From: CAXXOK01 sp963664595
GTDB taxonomy: Bacteria; Bacillota; Clostridia; Christensenellales; Aristaeellaceae
Direction of reading: 5' to 3'
NCBI GenBank assembly: GCA_963664595.2
Contig: CAXXOK010000006.1
Coordinates: forward strand, 143,524-207,523
DNA length: 64,000 nucleotides
Shown: piece by piece, positions 18,428-26,119 of the stretch
Layout: the number at the start of each line of letters is the position of its first letter
Numbering within the stretch: the stretch's first letter is position 1
Position numbers and translations under genes: made by a program
The notes under the pieces: model-generated
Database searches by the model: none
What the model was told of the DNA's origin: nothing
What the model saw: the letters and a program-made list of their open reading frames with translations, nothing else

Positions 18428-18739
18428 ATCCAGTACATAGCATGTAGTCGGAAAGCCCGCGCCGCCGCAACCTTTTTTGCGATTCTTATTATCACGCTTC
18501 TTTTAATAGCCGCCTGTTATTCCGTCATCAATATCGATCACGATTGCATCGGCGAGCATTGCCCGATATGCCGCAATATTCATACGCTTTGGTCGCTTTT
18601 AACGTATATCGCTGAAGCTGGATTTATTGCAATATTTTTCCTGCTATTTCATTCCCTGCGGTTAACTGCAAGGCCGCAGCAAATGATGATTGTTCTTCGC
18701 TTGTCTCCGGTGCAGCTATTCGACCGGATGAACGATTGA
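18428..18739 (+). CDS. small membrane protein with DHDCxGExCPxC motif, non-canonical start
   Basis: The frame ending at TGA 18737-18739 encodes about 103 residues. It has a basic N-terminus (SRKARAAATFF), a hydrophobic helix (AILIITLLLIAACYSVI), the motif DHDCIGEHCPICRNIHTLW and a second hydrophobic segment (AGFIAIFFLLFHSL). Small proteins with DHDCTGEDCPVC are familiar in Firmicutes near metal genes. There is no ATG, GTG or TTG in frame before the conserved part. GGGAGG (18415-18420) sits seven bases upstream of an ATC at 18428, which may act as the start. A sequence error is the alternative. A good promoter precedes it. Confidence 0.6.
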   Translation: MQYIACSRKARAAATFFAILIITLLLIAACYSVINIDHDCIGEHCPICRNIHTLWSLLTYIAEAGFIAIFFLLFHSLRLTARPQQMMIVLRLSPVQLFDRMND

Positions 18740-18949
18740 GATACGCCGGTCGGCATATCGTTTACAAAAACAAAGAGCATAGGCCACCGGCTATAAAAAA
18801 CCATGTTTCAGCACGATTTGGTAGCGTATATTTGACAACGTTTACCACGCGTATTCATGGTACATTCGCGCGTATACATTATTGGTGTCGCTAGATATCG
18901 AGCCGATAGAATGCTCTTTCTTCTCCATGTGGAGGGAGTTATAACCAAA

Positions 18950-19921
18950 ATGAAAAAATTCACGTTGCTTGTGATTTTTATAGTTGCCGCGGTTTGCTTT
19001 TGGGGCATAGCAATCAGCGCTGAAACCGGTCAGGCACAAGTCACAACTGGAAAAGGCTCGCTCAACCTGCGAAGCCAGCCCGAAAACAACGCGACCATTC
19101 TGGATCGCATCCCCAACGGCAGCATGGTCACAGTAATTGCACAGGGCGATGTGTTTTGGGAAATTAAATATGGAAATACGCAAGGGTATGTCATGGGTAA
19201 GTACCTGACTCTCGTACTTTCCGCGGATACTGCGGAAGAACCATTAGCGGAAGAAGCTCTCACAGACGATACCGCAGCCGAAGAAAGCGCTACCCAAACA
19301 GGTTCCATCGCACGGGTTACCACGGAGGTAGGTCCGCTGAATTTGCGAAAGCAAGCAAATGGCGATGCAACTATTTTGGCGCACATTCCAAACCGCAGTC
19401 TGGTCACCGTGGTTTCACAGGGCGATGTATTTTGGGAAGTTGAATACGATGAATACCATGGCTATGTCATGTGTAAATTTCTAACGATGACCGACTACAC
19501 AGCCGATGTTCTGGCGTACCGCCTGCTCTATCGCGGCAACACGGGAGACGATGTGGTGGCACTGAAGGAACGCCTGATGGATCTTGGGTACTACCTTGCG
19601 GGATCGACAATGAACAACAAGTACAACGAAACCTGTGTGGAACGCATAAAGATGTTTCAGCGGCAGAACGACCTGAATATGGACGGAATCGCGACCCCAG
19701 AGGTGCAGGCAAAACTGTTTGCGGATACCGCCGTCGTCAATGCGGAAGAGCTGCCGAAGGTAACAACCAGTAGCTATATCGTATCATCTTCCAGCTCAAC
19801 CACCGTGTTTGGCACTGACGAAAATTTCAATTGGGACCAGTGGATGCTGAATAATCCCGGCGTATGCCCCTGCTGCATGGGCTCCGGCTGCTCATGCTGT
19901 AACTTTACCGGACGAATATAA
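18950..19921 (+). CDS. secreted protein with two SH3 domains, PG-binding domain and C-terminal Cys cluster
   Basis: A 323-residue exported protein with a signal peptide (MKKFTLLVIFIVAAVCF to about AISAE). Two bacterial SH3 repeats follow, each with LNLR, a run to IPNGS/IPNRS, then GDVFWE and GYVM. A peptidoglycan-binding type 1 region (YRGNTGDDVVALKERLMDLGYYL, VERIKMFQRQNDLNMDGIATPEVQ) comes next. The tail CPCCMGSGCSCCNFTG resembles a DnaJ-type zinc-binding repeat. GGAGGGA upstream supports 18950 over earlier starts. It probably binds the cell wall. The Cys tail may bind metal, fitting its neighbours. Confidence 0.85.
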   Translation: MKKFTLLVIFIVAAVCFWGIAISAETGQAQVTTGKGSLNLRSQPENNATILDRIPNGSMVTVIAQGDVFWEIKYGNTQGYVMGKYLTLVLSADTAEEPLAEEALTDDTAAEESATQTGSIARVTTEVGPLNLRKQANGDATILAHIPNRSLVTVVSQGDVFWEVEYDEYHGYVMCKFLTMTDYTADVLAYRLLYRGNTGDDVVALKERLMDLGYYLAGSTMNNKYNETCVERIKMFQRQNDLNMDGIATPEVQAKLFADTAVVNAEELPKVTTSSYIVSSSSSTTVFGTDENFNWDQWMLNNPGVCPCCMGSGCSCCNFTGRI

Positions 19922-19950
19922 GAATTGTTTTACCAGAAGGAGACCATAGA

Positions 19951-21585
19951 ATGCAAAATCGCAGAATACCAATCTATGTGATTTGCGGCGATAGTGTACA
20001 AAACCGATCCGATTTTTACCGTCGATTCTGTTTTGCCCGAAATCCGCTTCACATACAATATGGCGAGTCTGACGCACCGGATAATATGGAGAACTGTTTT
20101 TATCTTTCTACTCTGCTTTCTCCGGATGCGGCCGGGGAAACGATTGCTCAACACCTGCGGAAAAAGCAATACGACAGCATTTGGGTGGAATGGAGTACCC
20201 AACCCATCGACCTGCTTCTGATGATAACCCGCCACGCGGCGCTCAGCCGCCTTTGCACGCTGAAGCGAATCCTGTATTGCGGGGACGCAGACGCCCTGAT
20301 CACCGCTGTGAACGAGCCTGTTACAACACAGTTGCTGGCACAATGCGATCTGCTGGCCGTTACACAAACCAATGCCCGCGAGCTGCACAAGCTTCGCCGC
20401 CGCGTAGTGCCGCTGCAACCCGGCATCAGGGTCTTCTCTATCGAAGATCCATCCGAAATATCCGCCGCGCTGAAACGACGCGACGCACAGCGCGGCCTGC
20501 AGCTGGTTCTGCTGGCCTTCGTGGTTGCCGCATTGTTTTTCATATTACACCTGCTTAATTACACCGCAGCCGAAACCATGGCAACTTTTCTGGGCACCTA
20601 TCTGCAGGCGCTGCCGTTTTTAATGTTGGGCATTCTGCTTTCCTCCGCGATACAGGTGTTTGTACCGGCTGATCTGCTGCAGCGGATTTTCCCCAAAAAG
20701 CAGCTGACAGGTATGCTGTTCGGCGTACTCGGCGGGTTCATGCTGCCGATCTGCGACTGCGCGTCCATTCCGGTATTCCGAAGCCTGGTGCGAAAGGGCG
20801 TACCGCTGCCCGCGGCGGTCACCTTCATGATTGCCGCGCCGATTATCAACCCCGTCGTGCTGCTTTCCACCTACTATGCCTTCGGCGGCAGCGTACCGAT
20901 CATGCTGATGCGGATGGGATTTGGCATCGTTTGCTCCGTTATCATCGGCCTTTGCTTTGTACGGGAAAAGAAATCAGTGTTTCTGGCCGGCGCGAGCGCA
21001 CCGGTATGTGCTTGCGGTCACACGCACACACATGACCACCAAGGAGAGGCGGATGCGATTTGTGAAACCGCCCATCACCATACGCACGAGCATCACGAAA
21101 ACGAAGAAGCCGCTTGTGCCTGTGCGTGCCATCACACGCTTGAGCACCACACCGCAGGATGGAAAGGAAAGCTGACGGCGTTGCTTGTGCATTTCCAGGC
21201 GGAGTTTTTTGAGGTAGTCCGCTTCCTGTTGATCGGCGTCGGCGTATCCACCGTTTTGCAGCTGGTAATGGGCAGCCGGATTATGAACCTGCGTATTACG
21301 AACCTGGCTGTTTCCATGCTGGTGATGATGGCACTTGCCTTTTTCCTGTCTCTGTGCTCCTCATCGGATGCCGTAGTGGGTAAGAATATGGGCGCCTCCC
21401 TGCCAATGGGCGCGGTGATGAGCTTTATGGTATTCGGTCCGATGATTGATGTGAAAAACATCATCCTTATGTCCGCAAGCTTTACAAAACGATTTATGAT
21501 CAAGCTGTTGATTGTAACGTTTCTCGTCAGCTTCCTAACGGTATATCTCGCCTTTTCTCTTGGCTTGCAGGGGTTGATACAATGA
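19951..21585 (+). CDS. permease with His-rich metal-binding loop and degenerate G3E-like N-terminal domain
   Basis: A 544-residue protein. Residues 1 to about 180 resemble a CobW/G3E GTPase (RIPIYVICGD start; YDSIWVEWS like the family's VIIEYNG strand), but the P-loop is missing. From about residue 185 it is a YraQ/DUF318 permease with LPFLMLGILLSSAIQVFVP, LPICDCASIPVFRSLVRKGVP and the second-half FFLSLCSSSDAVV. Between the two permease halves lies a soluble loop extremely rich in His and Cys (HTHTHDH, HHHTHEHH, CACACHH). The next gene is its usual TIGR03943 partner. A role in zinc or another transition metal is inferred. Confidence 0.82.
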   Translation: MQNRRIPIYVICGDSVQNRSDFYRRFCFARNPLHIQYGESDAPDNMENCFYLSTLLSPDAAGETIAQHLRKKQYDSIWVEWSTQPIDLLLMITRHAALSRLCTLKRILYCGDADALITAVNEPVTTQLLAQCDLLAVTQTNARELHKLRRRVVPLQPGIRVFSIEDPSEISAALKRRDAQRGLQLVLLAFVVAALFFILHLLNYTAAETMATFLGTYLQALPFLMLGILLSSAIQVFVPADLLQRIFPKKQLTGMLFGVLGGFMLPICDCASIPVFRSLVRKGVPLPAAVTFMIAAPIINPVVLLSTYYAFGGSVPIMLMRMGFGIVCSVIIGLCFVREKKSVFLAGASAPVCACGHTHTHDHQGEADAICETAHHHTHEHHENEEAACACACHHTLEHHTAGWKGKLTALLVHFQAEFFEVVRFLLIGVGVSTVLQLVMGSRIMNLRITNLAVSMLVMMALAFFLSLCSSSDAVVGKNMGASLPMGAVMSFMVFGPMIDVKNIILMSASFTKRFMIKLLIVTFLVSFLTVYLAFSLGLQGLIQ

Positions 21586-22352
21586 AGAAAACAATCAACA
21601 GCTCCCGGCTTATACAGGGCCTCATCGAACTGCTGGCGGCGTTCGCGTTTTTATGGCTGGCCGTTACCCGGTGCTATCAATATTACGTAACGCCCAGAAC
21701 AATGCCATATCTCTATTTTGCGGGCGCTCTGTTTCTCGCCATGGGAATTTATAATTTTTACAAGCTCCGCGAGCTGACGCATACCCGCCGCTACCGGCAT
21801 CTGCTTGCGCTGATCATCCCGCTTGCGCTGTTATTCGCGTCCGTCTATGAGCAGGATCTGTTAGGCACGCCGTTATTCCCAAGCGTCCATGATAGTGATT
21901 TCAACGATCCGAAATGCCTTGACGAGGTTTATACCATGCAGACACCCGTTTATGCGGGCAGGGAATTACACGGATATGATGCGGAAAATCAAACAATCAC
22001 CGTCATGGAAGCAGAAACCTACCAGTGGCTGGTAGAGATTTATAGCGATCCGACACCGTTTCTGGGATACACCATCCGCACGATGGGACAGGTGTTAACG
22101 GAATCGGACCGTCTGTCTTACGGCTGCTTCTCTCCCACCCGCAAACTGATGACCTGCTGCGTGGCGGATATGTTTATCATAGGGTTTGCCTGCCAATACG
22201 ACCCTATAGAAACCTTACACGATGGGGATTGGGTATCCGTCACCGGCACGCTTGCCATGGTGGATATGGAGGAATATCAGGAGCTGCGTATATTGGTAGA
22301 TACGGTAGAAAAATGTCAGCCGCCTGATGAACCGTATGTGTACTCTTATTAA
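21582..22352 (+). CDS. TIGR03943-family membrane protein (YcgQ-like permease partner)
   Basis: A 256-residue protein with two or three N-terminal transmembrane helices and a C-terminal soluble domain. That domain contains CCVADMFIIGFACQYD and GDWVSVTGTLAMVDMEEYQELRILV, as in the TIGR03943/DUF1980 family. The start codon overlaps the permease stop (ATGA), so the two are made together, as is usual for this pair. In Bacillus the homologous ycgQ-ycgR pair is reported as zinc-regulated. Here a metal link rests on that analogy and the His-rich partner. Confidence 0.85.
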   Translation: MKKTINSSRLIQGLIELLAAFAFLWLAVTRCYQYYVTPRTMPYLYFAGALFLAMGIYNFYKLRELTHTRRYRHLLALIIPLALLFASVYEQDLLGTPLFPSVHDSDFNDPKCLDEVYTMQTPVYAGRELHGYDAENQTITVMEAETYQWLVEIYSDPTPFLGYTIRTMGQVLTESDRLSYGCFSPTRKLMTCCVADMFIIGFACQYDPIETLHDGDWVSVTGTLAMVDMEEYQELRILVDTVEKCQPPDEPYVYSY

Positions 22353-22474
22353 TTCTTCTCAGGTCAGACCAGAGAAAGTAAAAGAAACCGCTTCACAGAA
22401 ATCAAATCTGCATAACCCGTAATCTCTGGCTGGAAACAGCATACTTGCACTGCCGTATTTTTCGCATTCGGCGC

Positions 22475-22503
22475 TTGACGCCGAATCGATCGGGTGGTAC
22501 GAT
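22475..22503 (+). promoter_or_regulatory. promoter of the membrane methyltransferase operon
   Basis: TTGACG at 22475-22480, a 17-base spacer and TACGAT at 22498-22503. Box 5 starts two bases later. The -35 lies within a perfect hairpin, ATTCGGCG-CTTGA-CGCCGAAT (22466-22486). Confidence 0.75.
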
Positions 22504-22504
22504 A

Positions 22505-22522
22505 GGTTAGATTTATCTAACT
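22505..22522. promoter_or_regulatory. metal-regulator box 5
   Basis: Reads GGTTAGATTTATCTAACT. It covers the expected transcription start of the 22546 gene, a classic repressor position. Confidence 0.8.
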
Positions 22523-22545
22523 CGCGGGAAAGGAATACCAATACA

Positions 22546-23337
22546 GTGAAACCTGACTATAAAAACTGGGTGCCAAAGGGAATGATTACCGGGTTTGGTG
22601 CCGGTTCAGCGTTTCTGCTTATCGGAACGCTCACTGTTTCATTCACATCCCTGATCGGAAGCAGTACGCTCCGGTGGATATTCACCGCCATCCTCAGTGT
22701 GGCCTTCCTCATTTGCGCAGGGACTGCCCTATGGTGCATCGATGCGTACCGCGCTTTTTCCTACAACGGCAAGCGGCAGCTTTCCCGGCAGATCATCGAA
22801 GGCGTAGCGGATTATGTATCGGCGCCGCAGGGCGGAAGAATTCTGGATGTCGGCTGCGGAAGCGGCGCGCTGACCATCGCCTGTGCTAAAAGGAGCCCGG
22901 GCTGCGAGGTGGTTGGCCTTGACCGATGGGGCAAGGAATACGCGGCTTACAATCTTCAGCTCTGCGAGAACAACGCAAAAGCCGAAGGCGTAAAAAACGT
23001 GCGCTTTGTAGCCGGGAACGCGATCAAGCTCCCGTTCCCCGACGAGAGCTTTGACGCTGTTACCAGTAACTACGTGTACCATAATATTCCCGGTATAAAC
23101 AAGCAGGAATTACTTTTGGAAACGCTCCGCGTACTGAAAAAAGGCGGCGTGTTCGCAATTCACGATATCATGTCCCCGCGAAGATACGGAAACATAAGCG
23201 CGTTTGCGGAAAGGTTACAAAAACAGGGTTACCAAAAGGTTAATCTGATCGATACGGCAACCGGCAAATTCATGACCGCGAAAGAAGCCAAACGGCTGAA
23301 GCTTACAGGCTCAACGATTTTATACGGTATCAAATAA
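22546..23337 (+). CDS. membrane-anchored class I SAM methyltransferase
   Basis: A 263-residue protein. Two hydrophobic helices (about residues 13-35 and 42-63) anchor a cytoplasmic methyltransferase domain with ILDVGCGSGALTIA, VVGLDRWG, NAIKLPFPDESFDAVTSNYVYHNI and the late LKKGGVFAIHDI strand. The start is GTG with GGGAAAGG upstream. It is transcribed from a promoter covered by metal-regulator box 5 and followed by an SRPBCC protein. The N-terminal anchor suggests a hydrophobic or membrane-associated substrate, which is not identified. Confidence 0.85.
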   Translation: MKPDYKNWVPKGMITGFGAGSAFLLIGTLTVSFTSLIGSSTLRWIFTAILSVAFLICAGTALWCIDAYRAFSYNGKRQLSRQIIEGVADYVSAPQGGRILDVGCGSGALTIACAKRSPGCEVVGLDRWGKEYAAYNLQLCENNAKAEGVKNVRFVAGNAIKLPFPDESFDAVTSNYVYHNIPGINKQELLLETLRVLKKGGVFAIHDIMSPRRYGNISAFAERLQKQGYQKVNLIDTATGKFMTAKEAKRLKLTGSTILYGIK

Positions 23338-23384
23338 ACGCCGCGTGCAGCCTTGGAGAGTACAATCAGAATCGGAGGATTGAA

Positions 23385-23873
23385 ATGATTACCGTAAGCG
23401 ACTCCATCGATATTTCGGCCTCGCTCGACAAACTATACGAATGGCTCCGCACGCTTGACGAAAACTTCGTAAAATGGAGCCCCTATCACGAGTATTTCAT
23501 AAAGCTGTCCGGCGGTCTCGACGTCGGCGATACGATCCAGTTCAAGGAAGTCGTCATGGGCGTTCCGTATGATATCAAGGGGATCATTCAAACGCACACG
23601 AAGGGCGCGAACGAATTTCGGATCATGTTTGAAACGATGTCCGGTCTTGCGCACATCCATTTCATCGGCGAAAAAACAGCGGACAGCTGCCGCTTTACGC
23701 ATATCGAAGAATTTGGAAAGCCGGACACCTTTTTCGGAAAAATATTCAACTGGCTCCTGTTTGACGTTATCGCCAAAAAAAGAGCCGATTGGCAGCTTAT
23801 TCAAAACGACATGGAGGAGGATAACCGGTATTTGAAACAAATTCTCGAAACCGGCGTATACCCTCGCGGATAA
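23385..23873 (+). CDS. SRPBCC (START-like) ligand-binding protein
   Basis: A 162-residue protein with the SRPBCC pattern. It has an N-terminal strand MITVSDSIDISASLDKLYEWL, a W-containing turn (VKWSPYHEYFIKL), central strands (GDTIQFKEVVMGVPYDIKG) and a long C-terminal helix (KKRADWQLIQNDMEEDNRYLKQIL). Such folds hold a hydrophobic ligand in a deep pocket. GGAGGATT upstream supports the start. It lies 47 bases after the membrane methyltransferase, probably in the same transcript, and converges with the next methyltransferase. A role in holding the methylation substrate is a guess. Confidence 0.78.
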   Translation: MITVSDSIDISASLDKLYEWLRTLDENFVKWSPYHEYFIKLSGGLDVGDTIQFKEVVMGVPYDIKGIIQTHTKGANEFRIMFETMSGLAHIHFIGEKTADSCRFTHIEEFGKPDTFFGKIFNWLLFDVIAKKRADWQLIQNDMEEDNRYLKQILETGVYPRG

Positions 23874-23892
23874 CCATTCTGGCCCTGGTCGT

Positions 23893-24552
23893 TTATCCGG
23901 TTTCTTTTTCACATATGAAATACGCGATGGACCCAATCGAATGCAGCTCGCATTTGCCATACAGCGCCCGAAGTTTTTGGGATAGCTCCGCCTTCGTCAT
24001 GAACGGCGGCGTAAAATACCCCTTCGGCACATAGAAGCGCCGGATGCAAAAATCCGTGCGCTTTGTTTCTCCCGCAATGTAAAAGCAGCCGATGAAGCTG
24101 CCGCCCTTTTTCAGCACGCGCTTGATTTCCCGAAACGCGGCGTCCTTGTCCGGGAACGCATGAAAGCCGTTCATGGACAGCACGATATCGAACGATTCGT
24201 CGGCAAACGGCAGGTTCCCTACGTCTCCCTGCAGGAATTGCACGTTTTCAATTCCCGCCGTACGGAAACGGGCGCGGGCGAGGGCCATCATATCGGCGGA
24301 ATAGTCCAGGCAGGTGATCTGCGCATCTTTCATCCGCGCGTACTTCGGGCAGGTGAGAACGCCGGTGCCCACGGGCACATCGAGTATTTTCCCACCGAAG
24401 GCATCCGGCAGCCAGTGAAGCAGCTCGGTGGTGTAGGCGGTATCCTGAAAGCCCCAAACGATTTTGCAGTAAAGCTTCGCCCAGGTCATCTGCGCGTCGT
24501 AAATTTTGGAAGCCTGCCGGTAAGAATCCTGAATTTTAGTTTTCTGCTGCAT
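23893..24552 (-). CDS. class I SAM-dependent methyltransferase
   Basis: A 219-residue protein with ILDVPVGTGVLTCP (motif I, with Pro in place of the usual Gly/Cys), ITCLDYSADMMALARAR (motif II), GDVGNLPFADESFDIVLSMNGFHAF and LKKGGSFIGCFYI. The start overlaps the upstream methyltransferase by 17 bases, with AAGGAG before it. The two genes form a leftward operon from the box 6 region. The C-terminal half differs from UbiE/MenG. I do not recognise the substrate. Confidence 0.85.
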   Translation of the reverse strand: MQQKTKIQDSYRQASKIYDAQMTWAKLYCKIVWGFQDTAYTTELLHWLPDAFGGKILDVPVGTGVLTCPKYARMKDAQITCLDYSADMMALARARFRTAGIENVQFLQGDVGNLPFADESFDIVLSMNGFHAFPDKDAAFREIKRVLKKGGSFIGCFYIAGETKRTDFCIRRFYVPKGYFTPPFMTKAELSQKLRALYGKCELHSIGSIAYFICEKETG

Positions 24553-25177
24553 TGTATTCTCCTTGCGTTGCTACGACATAGGCCAGCGGGAACGAAGCGT
24601 TGAGCAAAACGGAATCCGTAACGGTAAATCTGTTTTCCCCAAGGAATGTGTGATAGCTCCGTTCCGTCCACCTGTGATAGGCGCGAAAACCCGTAACCGA
24701 CATCACCCTTGATAAAAAGGCGGCCTTTTTGCTTCCGGCATGAACAAAGGTTGGTGCAATCAGCTTTCCGTGCGGCTTCAAAACCCTGCGGATTTCGCGT
24801 AGGGCCTTTTCCGCATTCGGCATGATATGGAGGGTGTTGGCGATAATGACGGCATCGAAGGTTGCATCGGGAAAGGAAAGGGCACAGGCATCCTGCAGGC
24901 CGAACCGAACATTCGTTACGCCCGCTCCCCGTGCCTTTTGTTTCGCCGCTTCAATCATCCCGGGCGAAAAATCCACAGCGTCGATCTGTTTAACGTGGCT
25001 GGAGAGGCCAAGGGCGATCAGCCCCGTGCCCGTGGCAACCTCCAGCACCTGATCCCCCGGCTTCAGGATATCCTTCATCCGATCGGTCATGATTTGGTAT
25101 GCGTCCATGTCTGATCGCATAAAGCGGTCGTATATCCCCGCAAACCGGCTCCATACCGCGTCTTCTTTTCTCGGCAT
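24536..25177 (-). CDS. class I SAM-dependent methyltransferase
   Basis: A 213-residue protein with VLEVATGTGLIALGL (motif I), IDAVDFSPGMIEAAKQKA (motif II), ACALSFPDATFDAVIIANTLHIM and the LKPHGKLIAPTFVHAG strand. GGAGGAAA precedes the ATG. It is the first gene of a two-methyltransferase leftward operon, and metal-regulator box 6 lies 46 bases upstream. The two enzymes resemble each other only in the SAM-binding core and may act one after the other. The substrate is unknown. Confidence 0.86.
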   Translation of the reverse strand: MPRKEDAVWSRFAGIYDRFMRSDMDAYQIMTDRMKDILKPGDQVLEVATGTGLIALGLSSHVKQIDAVDFSPGMIEAAKQKARGAGVTNVRFGLQDACALSFPDATFDAVIIANTLHIMPNAEKALREIRRVLKPHGKLIAPTFVHAGSKKAAFLSRVMSVTGFRAYHRWTERSYHTFLGENRFTVTDSVLLNASFPLAYVVATQGEYNAAEN

Positions 25178-25222
25178 CGTATTTCCTCCTGCAATCCGCT
25201 GTTGTGCGGTGGCTTCCGCGGA

Positions 25223-25240
25223 GGTTAGATACGTCTAACA
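25223..25240. promoter_or_regulatory. metal-regulator box 6
   Basis: Reads GGTTAGATACGTCTAACA. It lies upstream of the leftward methyltransferase pair, between it and the divergent TetR gene. Confidence 0.75.
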
Positions 25241-25323
25241 GTATGGCATATTTTTCTGCATAAGTAAATACGCTCCCAATATCATCATGTCATTATAAAT
25301 TCCAGAAATTGCCGTATTGTGTG

Positions 25324-25382
25324 TTGACAAACCGGGAAAGCGATGATACAGTGATAATCGCATTACCGATAATTGAATTATC
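25324..25382 (+). promoter_or_regulatory. promoter and probable autoregulatory operator of the TetR gene
   Basis: TTGACA (25324-25329), a 17-base spacer and TACAGT (25347-25352), followed by the perfect dyad GATAATT-G-AATTATC (25368-25382), a typical TetR-type operator. Confidence 0.6.
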
Positions 25383-25401
25383 AGTAAAGAGGAGAATTGC
25401 A

Positions 25402-26025
25402 GTGTCGAACCCGGATCACACCCTGGATCCCAAAATTCTGGAAAGCGCAAAGCAGGAATTTTTGCTTCACGGCTATGAAAAATCCTCGTTAAAAACGATA
25501 TGCGAAAACGCCGGCGTTACCACCGGCGCGCTGTACCGGCGCTACAAGGGCAAGGAGGATTTGTTTTCCGCCGTAGTGGCTGATACGCTTGGCGCCCTGA
25601 ACGCCTATGCGGACGAAAAAAGGCAGCTCCGTCCCGAAGCGCTGTCCGACAGCGATCTTGTGAACCTGTGGGAAATGGACGAGGCGGCCATGATGGCCTG
25701 GTTCAAGTTCCTGTATCAGTATCATGATGGATTTGTTCTGCTGATCAAGTGCTCGGAGGGCACGGCCTATTCCAATTTTCAGCACGAATGGGTGGAAATG
25801 GTGACGGATAAAATCTATTGCTTTCTTGAAGAGCTCTATAAAAGGAACTTGGTGCGAACACTCATTTCCAAGGCGGAGCTGCACATTCTGCAATCCGCCT
25901 ATTGGACGACGATCTACGAACCGTTTATCCACGGCTTTTCCTGGGGGCAGATCGAAGCGCACTGCAAGCGCACGTGCCGTTTCCTGCATTGGAAGGAGGC
26001 ATTGGAGCTGCAAGCTCCATCTTAG
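25402..26025 (+). CDS. TetR-family transcriptional regulator
   Basis: A 207-residue repressor with the N-terminal DNA-binding helix-turn-helix (KILESAKQEFLLHGYEKSSLKTICENAGVTTGALYRRYKGKEDLFSAVV) and a divergent ligand-binding C-terminus. I chose GTG 25402 because AGGAG lies about eight bases upstream. The longer frame from 25309 overlaps the promoter. It precedes the first ABC pair in the same direction, and a GATAATT dyad lies in its leader. It may respond to the imported compound. Confidence 0.88.
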   Translation: MSNPDHTLDPKILESAKQEFLLHGYEKSSLKTICENAGVTTGALYRRYKGKEDLFSAVVADTLGALNAYADEKRQLRPEALSDSDLVNLWEMDEAAMMAWFKFLYQYHDGFVLLIKCSEGTAYSNFQHEWVEMVTDKIYCFLEELYKRNLVRTLISKAELHILQSAYWTTIYEPFIHGFSWGQIEAHCKRTCRFLHWKEALELQAPS

Positions 26026-26045
26026 AAAAACGCCGTTTCTCTGGA

Positions 26046-26073
26046 ATCCCTCTGTACGGAGGGATCTTATTTT
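26046..26073 (+). terminator. intrinsic terminator after the TetR gene
   Basis: The stem ATCCCTC/GAGGGAT (26046-26052 with 26059-26065) is followed by CTTATTTT. Confidence 0.6.
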
Positions 26074-26080
26074 GGCTCAC

Positions 26081-26098
26081 GGTTAGTCACTTCTAACT
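26081..26098. promoter_or_regulatory. metal-regulator box 7
   Basis: Reads GGTTAGTCACTTCTAACT, just upstream of the ribosome-binding site of the first ABC half-transporter. No strong -35/-10 pair is obvious next to it. Confidence 0.72.
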
Positions 26099-26119
26099 AC
26101 AGACGAGGAGGAATGCACT

